DNA of 64,000 nucleotides from Thalassomonas viridans (lineage in GTDB: Bacteria; Pseudomonadota; Gammaproteobacteria; Enterobacterales; Alteromonadaceae). The stretch lies in NCBI RefSeq assembly GCF_000948985.2, contig NZ_CP059733.1, forward strand, positions 3,906,001 through 3,970,000. The letters are read 5' to 3'. The notes beneath the pieces were generated by a model that saw nothing but the letters and a program-made list of their open reading frames with translations, did not search any database and was not told where the DNA came from. The position numbers were made by a program, and so were the translations under genes. Shown here one piece after another: positions 47,741-56,100 of this stretch. Numbering within the stretch: the stretch's first letter is position 1; every line of letters starts with the position of its first letter.

Positions 47741-48961
47741 TTGATGTCTCCTGCATTAACTTCAGCCATTGAAAACCGCCCTCTTATCGAGCAAATTCTC
47801 AAACAACTCGGCGATACCGTCTCCAATATACCCGCAAGCCCGGAGCAATGCGGTTTATTAAGTGGTTTAAGCGGTAACTTATTGTTTTTATACAAGCTCA
47901 GTGCTTTTGACGCCAGCCTGGTCGATCAAGATGTTTTTGATGAAAAGCTGGATTTTTTACAGCAATACCTGGCCGCCCATATCGACCATAACAACTTAAG
48001 CAACGGCCTGAGCGGCCAGGGCTGGTTGCTGGAGTTCCTGAACCAGTCCCAGGGAGAAGACTATGATCTCGAAATGTGTGAAGAAATAGACCAGCTCCTG
48101 CAGGAAAGCCTGTCGGAAACTCCCTGGACAGGAGAAATTGAAATGGTGCTCGGCCTTGGCGGCGTCGCCGTTTATGCCGCCAGGCGTTTGTTAAAATCCC
48201 CGTCCAGTGAGCTGTTTGAGACTTTGGTCAGCCATTTTGAGCAGGCGGCCATTCAGACCTCAGAGCACACCCTGGCCTGGTCACAGCCGGCAACTTCGGT
48301 TTATCGCTTCAACAAAGACAATAAAGAAGTTCCGGAGTTTAACCTCGGCCTGGCCCATGGCGTACCCGGGATCATTGCCGCCCTGTTACCGGCATTGAAA
48401 ATACCGGCTTTATATCAGCGCACTAAATCTTTACTGGTACAAAGCTGCGACTGGTTGATGGCACAAGAGCTGGATAAAGATGACTTTATCAGCTGCTTTG
48501 CCTCCTCATGCAATGAGCAGCACAATTCGCGCCTGGGCTGGTGTTATGGCGATCTGACCATAGCCTTAACCCTGGCCCGGGTCGGCCGGGCACTGGAGCT
48601 GCCCTCATACCTGGACAAGGCCAAAGCCATCAGTTTACATGCCGCCGGACGCGACCGGCACAACGGTATGGTCAATGATGCAGGTCTTTGTCACGGCAGT
48701 GCCGGTATTGCCTTGATTTTTCAACTCTTATATCAAGAGCTCAATGAACCGCTGTTGCAGGATACCGCCAACAGCTGGCTGGATATCACCCTGGACGGCT
48801 ACCGGGAAAAAGGCCTGGAAGGCTTTTACATGTACTCCGGACTCAGCCAGGAGCACGAAGAAGATATGGGATTGTTGATGGGATATACGGGGATCGGCCT
48901 TTGCCTGTTATCGGCACTAACCGGCGATACCGACTGGGTAGACTCTTTGCTGATGGCATAA
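47741..48961 (+). CDS. LanC-like lanthionine synthetase cyclase
   Basis: A 406-residue protein with the LanC alpha-toroid repeats: GLLSGLSGNLLFLY, GLSGQGWLLEFL, GLGGVAVYAA, GLAHGVPGIIAALLPAL, WCYGDLTIALTL, GLCHGSAGIALIF and GYTGIGLCLL. Zinc ligands are C267 (WCYGD), C316 and H317 (LCHG), and the catalytic His is H205 (AHG). This is the same set as in NisC. LanC enzymes add Cys thiols to dehydrated Ser/Thr to form (methyl)lanthionine rings. There is no LanB dehydratase, protease or exporter beside it. A lanthipeptide-type precursor gene lies 9.5 kb away at 58451. The ATG follows AAGGA. It could also be a stand-alone LanC-like protein acting on other substrates. Confidence 0.88.
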   Translation: MMSPALTSAIENRPLIEQILKQLGDTVSNIPASPEQCGLLSGLSGNLLFLYKLSAFDASLVDQDVFDEKLDFLQQYLAAHIDHNNLSNGLSGQGWLLEFLNQSQGEDYDLEMCEEIDQLLQESLSETPWTGEIEMVLGLGGVAVYAARRLLKSPSSELFETLVSHFEQAAIQTSEHTLAWSQPATSVYRFNKDNKEVPEFNLGLAHGVPGIIAALLPALKIPALYQRTKSLLVQSCDWLMAQELDKDDFISCFASSCNEQHNSRLGWCYGDLTIALTLARVGRALELPSYLDKAKAISLHAAGRDRHNGMVNDAGLCHGSAGIALIFQLLYQELNEPLLQDTANSWLDITLDGYREKGLEGFYMYSGLSQEHEEDMGLLMGYTGIGLCLLSALTGDTDWVDSLLMA

Positions 48962-49067
48962 GCCAGACGGCACACTCTGCCAGTGGCCCGCAGATGCAAT
49001 AACGGCCAGAACCGGCTTTAGCGCGGATAGTGGCAAATGTCTTTGTCCGCGCAATAAGCTTCCCGGA

Positions 49068-49271
49068 TTACCGGCAGCAATCACCTTCAAGCTGAACCGG
49101 CGGACATTTCACCGTTCCGAAAGAGCAAAAAACACAACAATCGCCGCTCAGGGGTTTCAGCCAGGTCTTGCATGCATTGCACTGATAATAATACCAACAG
49201 GCGTTGGTGGGCATGGTCTCTTCTTGCTGATAACCGCACTTGGGGCAAGTAATTTTAGAAACAAGCATCAT
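49068..49271 (-). CDS. GDCCVxC-type small cysteine-rich protein
   Basis: A 67-residue protein with twelve Cys: C9-C12 (TCPKCGYQQEE), C31-C34 (CNACKTWLKP), then GDCCVFCS (C45, C46, C49), C56 and a second CC near the end. The GDCCVxC pattern defines a small family of metal-binding, sometimes selenocysteine-containing proteins. Here all positions are Cys. Start at 49271 or the next codon (49268), since the two ATG are adjacent. Function unknown. Confidence 0.75.
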   Translation of the reverse strand: MMLVSKITCPKCGYQQEETMPTNACWYYYQCNACKTWLKPLSGDCCVFCSFGTVKCPPVQLEGDCCR

Positions 49272-49412
49272 CTTCTTTATCCCGCTACCGGCCTGTAACT
49301 CCCCGCACTTGTGCACATACGCCGAAAAAATTAGTCTGGCCGGATTTAAAAAAACTCATTACACTGACAACTATATAAGCAGTAAAAGTATAAAAACAAA
49401 AATATCGCATGT

Positions 49413-50567
49413 ATGTCGAATAAGAGAACCTATAAAGATTCGAAAAATGCCTTAGTGTTAACCGGCGGCGGCGCACGTGCCGCCTACCAGGTCGGCGTAT
49501 TAACGGCCATCGCTAAATTCGTGCCGAGAAACCATGGCATTCCTTTCCCCATTTTGGCGGGTACTTCTGCCGGCGCCATCAATACCACGGGCCTGGCCTG
49601 TTATGCTTCCTGCTTCCACCTGGGAGTTAAAAAGCTGGAATGGGTATGGAAAAACCTGAAAACCGAACGTATCTACCACAGTGATCCGGTGCGGGTATTC
49701 GGTAATATCAGCAAGGCCATGCTCGCCAGTTTCCAGGCCGATTACGCCACCAAAACCGCCCGCAGCCTGTTAAATAATGCCCCGCTACGGGAGCTGCTTA
49801 ATTTAGTGGTAGACTTTAAGCGTATAGACAGCAATATCCTGCGCGGATACCTGGACGCGGTTTCCGTCACGGCATCAAGTTACAGCAGCGGCGACTCTAT
49901 CAGTTTTTATCAGTCTGAACAGACCATCCGTCCCTGGTACCGCGCCAAAAGGCGGGGACAGCCAGGAAAAATCAACAGTGAGCACCTGATGGCATCCGCC
50001 GCCATTCCGATGATTTTTCCGTCCATCAAACTGCAAACCGAACATTTCGGCGACGGCTCGGTACATCAGCTCTCCCCCCTGAGCCCGGCCATTCATTTAG
50101 GCGCCGAGCGCTTGTTTATTGTCGGGGTCGAACAGCCGAAAGAGCCACTGCATGTGATGGAAAACAATCCCCATCCCCCCACCAGCGCCACCATTGCCGG
50201 GCACATGTTAGATACGGTATTTGCCGACACCCTGCAAAGCGATCTTGAACGTATGAGACGGATCAATGCCACCCTGTCATTGATTCCCGAAGAGCAGCGG
50301 CAAAGCCAGGAGGGGCTCAAACAAATCGACAGCCTGGTGCTTAATCCCAGCCATGATTTTAACGCCATCGCCAGCCATTATTTTGATGAGTTGCCTTATT
50401 CCATCCGCATCTTGCTGCGCTGCATAGGCATTAACCAGGATTCTGAATCCAGCATCACCAGCTACCTGCTGTTCGAGCAAAAATACTGTAAACACCTGAT
50501 CAAGCTGGGCTTTGAAGATGCTATGGAAAAAGAAAGCAAAATCAGGGAATTCTTGTCCCTGAAATAA
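49413..50567 (+). CDS. Patatin-like phospholipase
   Basis: A 384-residue patatin-fold hydrolase. The oxyanion loop is GGGARA (18-23), the nucleophile Ser52 lies in GTSAG, and the dyad Asp is in FGDGS (about 213). These enzymes cleave acyl groups from phospholipids; some bacterial ones are effectors, others act in lipid turnover. There is no signal peptide, so it is cytoplasmic unless exported by a dedicated system. No strong ribosome binding site precedes the ATG. Confidence 0.9.
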   Translation: MSNKRTYKDSKNALVLTGGGARAAYQVGVLTAIAKFVPRNHGIPFPILAGTSAGAINTTGLACYASCFHLGVKKLEWVWKNLKTERIYHSDPVRVFGNISKAMLASFQADYATKTARSLLNNAPLRELLNLVVDFKRIDSNILRGYLDAVSVTASSYSSGDSISFYQSEQTIRPWYRAKRRGQPGKINSEHLMASAAIPMIFPSIKLQTEHFGDGSVHQLSPLSPAIHLGAERLFIVGVEQPKEPLHVMENNPHPPTSATIAGHMLDTVFADTLQSDLERMRRINATLSLIPEEQRQSQEGLKQIDSLVLNPSHDFNAIASHYFDELPYSIRILLRCIGINQDSESSITSYLLFEQKYCKHLIKLGFEDAMEKESKIREFLSLK

Positions 50568-51003
50568 ATCCAGGACAGAACAAAAACCATTTAACACGGC
50601 TGGCGGCAACGGGAAAAGACAGGCTGATTTTCACCCAAAAAATCGCTCATTAACGGGGACATCAATGAGCGAAGAGAAGCAAAAAAATGTATCCATACCC
50701 AGCTTCATGAAACAATTTAAGTATAGCGCTTTTCCCCGACTTTTTCCTGCAAAGCCAGCCACAAGTCACAACAAATTGAAGTGCAAACCAGCCCAGTTTC
50801 ATCCATTTTTCCGGATACATTAAGCTAAGCTCTTAAATTCCCGCGATAAATAAACAAGGGCAACTTAGGTACTAAAAACATAAAAGCCATCACAAAAAAT
50901 AACAGACAAAATACCGATAACAACCCGGGAAAATTGCAAGCTCATGGCGCCGCTGCTACATTATTTTAAGAAGGTAAAGCATCACGGGCAAAGGATTGAC
51001 CTT
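50568..51003. other. Intergenic region holding a minus-strand terminator-like hairpin
   Basis: 436 bp after the patatin gene without a protein gene. It contains the hairpin at 50643-50672, and AT-rich sequence before the small CxxC protein. Confidence 0.5.
50637..50713 (-). ncRNA. Candidate small RNA on the minus strand
   Basis: A minus-strand hairpin, 9-bp stem TCGCTCATT/AATGAGCGA (50643-50672), runs into TTTTTT, a good intrinsic terminator. No minus-strand gene ends here; the nearest upstream one stops at 51837. A TATACT box (50720-50725 on the minus strand) could start a transcript of about 76 nt. No convincing -35 box. Low confidence. Confidence 0.28.
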
Positions 51004-51201
51004 ATGTATACTTCTGCTATCACTTGCGCTCAATGTAAAGACACCATAGAACTGGCGCCCAATACCGGCCCGTTCGAATCAGTCACTTGCCCCCATTGCC
51101 GGCACACGGCAAAGTTCATTGACCTGCAGATGAAAGCACAGGAAGAAGATCAAAAATTTGTCGATGAATTAACACTGGCATCAGCAAGTAGCACTGACTA
51201 A
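51004..51201 (+). CDS. Small zinc-ribbon protein
   Basis: A 65-residue protein. Two CxxC pairs, C8-C11 (TCAQCKD) and C29-C32 (TCPHCRH), form a zinc ribbon, followed by an acidic helix. The ATG at 51004 has AAAGGA 8 bases upstream; the frame is open 20 codons earlier without one. The downstream 55-aa membrane protein follows 30 bp later, so the two may be one operon. Confidence 0.65.
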   Translation: MYTSAITCAQCKDTIELAPNTGPFESVTCPHCRHTAKFIDLQMKAQEEDQKFVDELTLASASSTD

Positions 51202-51231
51202 GTTGTTAGCAAACAAGCAGGGAGAATAATT

Positions 51232-51399
51232 TTGAATAAAAACACAAGCCCCCAGAAAAGCCATCAGGAAAATACCTATTCCCAGCCGGGCAATACCACT
51301 TTTCAGCTAGGCCCGGAACAGCAAGGCATCATTTATGCCGGCCTGGTGCTGCTGGTAATGGTCGCCATTGTCGTACTGATCATCCGAAAGAAAAAATAA
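51232..51399 (+). CDS. 55-residue single-pass membrane protein
   Basis: A short gene with a TTG start and GGGAGAA about 6-8 bases upstream. The first 30 residues are polar (Gln, Asn, Ser, Pro), followed by one transmembrane helix (about 32-51) and a basic tail, IIRKKK, so the N-terminus should face the periplasm. It lies 30 bp after the zinc-ribbon gene on the same strand. I know no homologue. Confidence 0.5.
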   Translation: MNKNTSPQKSHQENTYSQPGNTTFQLGPEQQGIIYAGLVLLVMVAIVVLIIRKKK

Positions 51400-51595
51400 C
51401 CCTATGCCCCGGTCCTGATATCGCCGAGCAGCAATATCAAAACCGGTTTTTTTCACCCAAAAACCAGGTTGTGCCCCCGATAATTAAGCCGTTTACCCGA
51501 GCGGTCAAATTTGTCCTGTGCGAAAATCACCGGGATGATATCTTATAACTCCAAGTTTAGTTATTCACTACTTCAAGCCTACATAAGGACGAAAA

Positions 51596-51811
51596 ATGTT
51601 AGCCCAAGTACCCGACAGAAATGCCCGGTTAAAAAAAATTATTGCCCAAAGCCGGGATATTACCGATGTCAATGAACGCAAATTTATTGCCGATCTGGCC
51701 CTGAAAATCTGGTTATCCGGCCGTAATATCGCCGGCAGCCTGGAAAGCGCACTGGAACAGGCAAAAGTCATCCACCAGGATTACCAGGCCTTTATCAAAG
51801 GGGAGAACTAA
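51596..51811 (+). CDS. Small helical protein of unknown function
   Basis: A 71-residue charged, probably all-helical cytoplasmic protein (DITDVNERKFIADLALKIWLSG is its central part, residues 21-42). AAGGA precedes the ATG. It has its own terminator, whose stem includes the stop codon. Function unknown. Confidence 0.62.
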   Translation: MLAQVPDRNARLKKIIAQSRDITDVNERKFIADLALKIWLSGRNIAGSLESALEQAKVIHQDYQAFIKGEN

Positions 51812-51831
51812 GCCCGGTTGCCGGGCTTAGT
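51807..51831 (+). terminator. Terminator between convergent genes
   Basis: A perfect 11-bp stem (ACTAAGCCCGG/CCGGGCTTAGT) with a 3-nt loop, overlapping the stop codon of the 71-aa gene and followed after 8 nt by a run of T. It probably ends the plus-strand gene and may also slow minus-strand transcription. Confidence 0.75.
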
Positions 51832-51836
51832 CGTGA

Positions 51837-53192
51837 TTATTTTTTTGCCACCTTAACAAACACTTTTTGTTGCTGCCCGGATTTAAAGATTAAGGTTAAC
51901 GCTATGCTGTCATCTTTAGATAACGGCTTTATCGGCGATTTCAGCATTAAATGTTTGCCCCCGGGTAGAAGCGCCATTCGCCCGTAGGCCGGCACTGACA
52001 GCTCATCCAGTTCATACATGACCATCAGCCCGTCCACCATAGCCATTTCATGAATTTCTACCCGATTAAAGGCATCACTTTCTACCTGCACTAAGGTCAA
52101 CTCCCGGTCGCCGGGGTTGATTAAAGTCATATAACCGGCATTCACCTGGGCTTCGGGTAAAGCCTGACGTACCCAGGCATTGGTGATCTTTACCACTTTA
52201 ACCTCTTCCTGTCCGCCTGCAGCACTGTCGCCTGCCAAGCCCGTTAAACGCTCACTTTCCTGCCTGATAAAGGCCAGTATCTGGTGTACCTCCGAATGCG
52301 TTAAGCGCATATTGGGCATGGCCAGGCGGTTATATTGCCGGTAGAGGGCCATGGCAATGGGATCTTTGTTCTTTAGCATTTGATCCGGCGCCATAATCCA
52401 GTTCACCAGCCAGTCTTGTTCGCGCCTTTGGTTGATAGCAAATAAATCCGGCCCCAGTTCCTGCTTTGTTGCTTTACCTCCTTGCTGCCCTTCGTTTTCT
52501 CTGCCCGTACCGCCGATACTATGGCAATTCTGGCAACGGGTACGGAAAAGCTGCTCCCCGGAAGAAACATTACGTAGCTTAGGAGCGCCGGCATAATCCG
52601 CCGGCGGCTTTGCCGATTTCCAGTCATTCAACCAGTTGCCGATCTGATCCGCCAACACGTAAGGGTTTTCAAACGGCGAGCGTTTCATCCAGCGCCCTGT
52701 CCTCTGGTTGCCGATGATCATACTGACGTTATGGTTAAAAGAGCCGTCCTGAATTTCCTCGATATACAACCCCAGTTTACGGCGCAGTTCACTGATTTCC
52801 GCCTCATTGCCGGTAAGAAAAGTCCATTTGGCGCCGAAGCGGCTGCGGTAAGCGCTCAGCACCTCGGGAGTATCGGTTTTCGGATCGATGGAAATCGAAT
52901 AGAAAAATACATCCTTACCCAGCCGCTTACCCAGGATCTGCTGCACCCGGATAAGCTGGGCCGTTTCCAGCGGACAGGTATCCGGACAAGCGGTATAGAT
53001 AAAATTAATCACCACGGTTTTATCTTTGATCAAATCGTCAAAAAAACGCACCTGTGTCCCTTCATGGGTCGTTAACAGAGTATTGGGAAAATAATTGGCC
53101 CCCCAGGGGCTGGCAAAAGCGCCAACACTGCCCGCCAGACAAAAGCCCAGCAACAGGCATCTGAGCCAAGCCGTTAATTTATCAACACGCAT
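51837..53192 (-). CDS. Three-domain copper/heme protein: SCO1-like, cytochrome c, PCuAC
   Basis: A 451-residue exported protein that joins three modules usually made separately. Residues 30-195 are a SCO1/SenC thioredoxin domain with copper ligands C69, C73 (CPDTC) and H154. Residues 205-315 are a cytochrome c with CxxCH at C220-H224 and a Met candidate in MPNMRL. Residues 330-451 are a PCu(A)C copper chaperone with an exact H-X10-M-X21-H-X-M pattern (H380, M391, H413, M415). A signal peptide is at 1-28. SCO1 and PCuAC proteins deliver copper to CuA of cytochrome oxidase. Here the gene lies 5 bp after the giant multicopper oxidase gene, so it probably loads copper into, or takes electrons from, that enzyme. 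Confidence 0.9.
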   Translation of the reverse strand: MRVDKLTAWLRCLLLGFCLAGSVGAFASPWGANYFPNTLLTTHEGTQVRFFDDLIKDKTVVINFIYTACPDTCPLETAQLIRVQQILGKRLGKDVFFYSISIDPKTDTPEVLSAYRSRFGAKWTFLTGNEAEISELRRKLGLYIEEIQDGSFNHNVSMIIGNQRTGRWMKRSPFENPYVLADQIGNWLNDWKSAKPPADYAGAPKLRNVSSGEQLFRTRCQNCHSIGGTGRENEGQQGGKATKQELGPDLFAINQRREQDWLVNWIMAPDQMLKNKDPIAMALYRQYNRLAMPNMRLTHSEVHQILAFIRQESERLTGLAGDSAAGGQEEVKVVKITNAWVRQALPEAQVNAGYMTLINPGDRELTLVQVESDAFNRVEIHEMAMVDGLMVMYELDELSVPAYGRMALLPGGKHLMLKSPIKPLSKDDSIALTLIFKSGQQQKVFVKVAKK

Positions 53193-53197
53193 ATCAG

Positions 53198-56100
53198 CTA
53201 ATCCCCCTTACCGGCATTACGGGCATCATGCACCAGCTTGTCCACCGTCATAGGCACCGGGCAGTTCACCACATGGGGAGAATTAAGGTTTTCAAAGTCA
53301 TAATTGTTCAGACCGATATTGGCCGGTGGCGGAAACTCCAGCACTTCCAGCTCGCCTTTGGCGCGTAATTCTTTTACCTGCTCCAGGCCTTTAACCACCC
53401 CGACACTGTCGATGGCCGGGGTCAGCCAATGGGCAAAGCCGATGTGCCACATGGGACTATACTCCTCTTCCGGCATAAAATACGAGGGCACGCCCACCTG
53501 GCTGCCAAAAGGCCCGCCGCCGAGAATCCCCATGCCGTCACTAGGGGTCGGCGGATAACTATCGCGTATCGGCGCAGGCGGTATAAACTGGATTAACGGC
53601 ACGGCAACCGCCCCCAGGAACTTGTGTTTGGGCACATAAGGCACCCCCATGGCTTTTGCCGGACCAAAAGGGAAGGTATCCAGCACAACATAATAAGGCA
53701 GGTAGTCCCCTTCCCCGGCCCAGGATTTATGCAGCTTGAAGGTCACATGGGGATTATCCCCCTCGGTCACCAGCTCAAGCACATGGCCGGAAGCGTTTAA
53801 GCCTCCCCAAACCTCACCGTTATATAAACACCGGGTATTGGCGGGCAGATCCGGAAAACCTCGGCAGGACTTATCAATACGATTGTGCTGCCAGGGCTTA
53901 TCTCCCCACTTGATAATCACGGCGTTAAACACCACGTCTTTGCCGCCATAGTTAACCCGGCGCAGCGGCGAATAACTGTTGTTGTCATCAACGGCGGGAA
54001 TGCCTTCGGGATTTTCATCATTGGCCCACACAGGGTTGGGCAAATCGCCGTAAAAGATCCACTCTCCGTCCTCAGTGACCGACGCCAAAGCCGTAGCCGC
54101 TTCCGCCGTTTGCGCCAGGGCGCCGGCCCAGGCAAGGCCCAGCTCGTCCGCCAGCGCCTTATCGCTGACATCATGCAGGAAATACCAAACCTGGGTCTCA
54201 ACCCCCTGATCGTCAATATTCGTACCCTGTTTCAGGGCAAAGGTTGCCGTGCCCCGTTCATTGTCCGGCGGCACTGCCGACAGGGCATCGCCTATGGCAT
54301 GGTCGCGGATATTATCCAGCTCGCCTATTTCCGTGCCCGCCACCCAAATGGAAACCGGCTCCAGCGCCGGGCCATACTGGCCTGTACCGTCTCCTATCCT
54401 GGCGGTAGGCAAAGCCACGGTATCAACATAACCGACCCCGTCCCAGGAAGGGATAGGCGTCGGCATCAGCTTGGTTTGCCCCGGGTTTTCCACGTCCCAG
54501 CGCAGCAGCATGGCATGATCTTCATGCTGGGTATTATGGCAATGTTCCATATAAGTGCCGGCAAACTCGCGAAAACGCAGGGCAATTTCCACTATGCTGC
54601 CGCTGTCCGGCTGCGGCCCGAGCCGGTAGACATCCTTACGGGCCCATTTTTCCCATTCCGGCGGCTCTTTACCGTCCCGCCTTAGGATAATGCCTTCTTC
54701 AAAATGAATATGCACAGGGTGGCTCCAGCTGCCGCTATTCACCAGGCGCCAGACCTCGATGCCACCACTATTTTTATCCGGCGCCGCGCTGAGCCTGCGG
54801 GGATCCATGGTCAGCCCTTTACCGCCGTCGGTTTCTATCACCCAGGGCTTGTCGTCGGTGGGCTGGCGTTCAAATTCAAAGGTACGGTGCAAGGCATTGG
54901 CCAGCTCGCTCTCGTCGGGACGGTTCAGGGGGATCAGGGTTTTCTTGCCGGCAACAAAATCCGCCGGGTTCATACTCTTATCTTCTCCCTGATAGCTTTG
55001 CACGCGAAACTCAAGGAATTTTCCCACCACGGGATCGCCATACATCCAGCGGTCGACCCGGCCGTCGTCTTCATCATCATAAGCCAGGGCATAATAATCG
55101 CCGCTGATAATATCCGCGAGCGGGATCACCTCATCCGTCACCTGACCGTTTTTATGCTGCAACATATTGACCAGATAGAGCTTATCTCCGGCTTCAAAGG
55201 CACTGAAATCAACGATAATGTCGTAGCGCTCGGCAATGCCCAGGGTCGGCAACTCGCCATTTTCAAAATAAACGGTATGCTCCATGATATTGCCGTCATT
55301 GGCGATCAGGTAAAAGGGAACCGGCGAGCCTTCACCGTCCACCAGCGCCAGTTTAAAATAACGGGACACCGAGCCGTTTAAAATACGGAAACGGTACTGG
55401 CGGGCGCGCACCTCGAAATAAGGCTTATACAGCCAGTTTACCGTCATCACATCGCCGACAAAACCCTTAACATTGAAAGGGTTAAACCAGAGCTGGCCTT
55501 CGCTGTCCCAAGCCTTTTCCGCCAGCAGCAGATTGACATCGTAATCCCGGTTGCCCCAGTCCAGTGCGCTGCCGCTGGGCAGACGCAGGTTCACGCCATC
55601 GTCAAGCGCTTCATTGCCGCGATCCAGGGCACTGTAATAATTCATCATAGCGACACTGCCCTTGTAGACATTTTGCGCGGTAAAATCCAGCATATGATCG
55701 TGGAACCAGTGGGTACTCATGGTTTCGCGCCAGTCGCCGGGGATTTGCCGAATACCGCCGTTACCGTCCGGCGCCCCCGCCCTGGGCTCGGCAGCGTCGG
55801 TGTTAATAGAGTCATGGCCCGCCAGCACCATGGGCCAGCGGTAATCAAAAAACTGTCCGGGGAAGAAGAAGGCATTGGTATAACCGTCACTTTCTGCCGG
55901 ATTATGGCCATTGTGCTCGTGGGTGCTCAGGGTATGCACGCCAAATCCGCGGTTGGCGGCAACATCGATCGGCAAGGCATTGTAGTGACGCATAATCAGC
56001 GACTCGCCGTAACGCACTTTCAGGAGCTTAGGAGGAAAAGTGCCGTCGAAAGTCCACAGGGCGTTTGGCTCCTGCAACGGCATATGCGGATGAAAGCGTA

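Noticed and set aside
53885..54685. 266-codon plus-strand open frame
   Set aside because: It is antisense to the multicopper oxidase C-terminal half; no recognisable domain or ribosome binding site.
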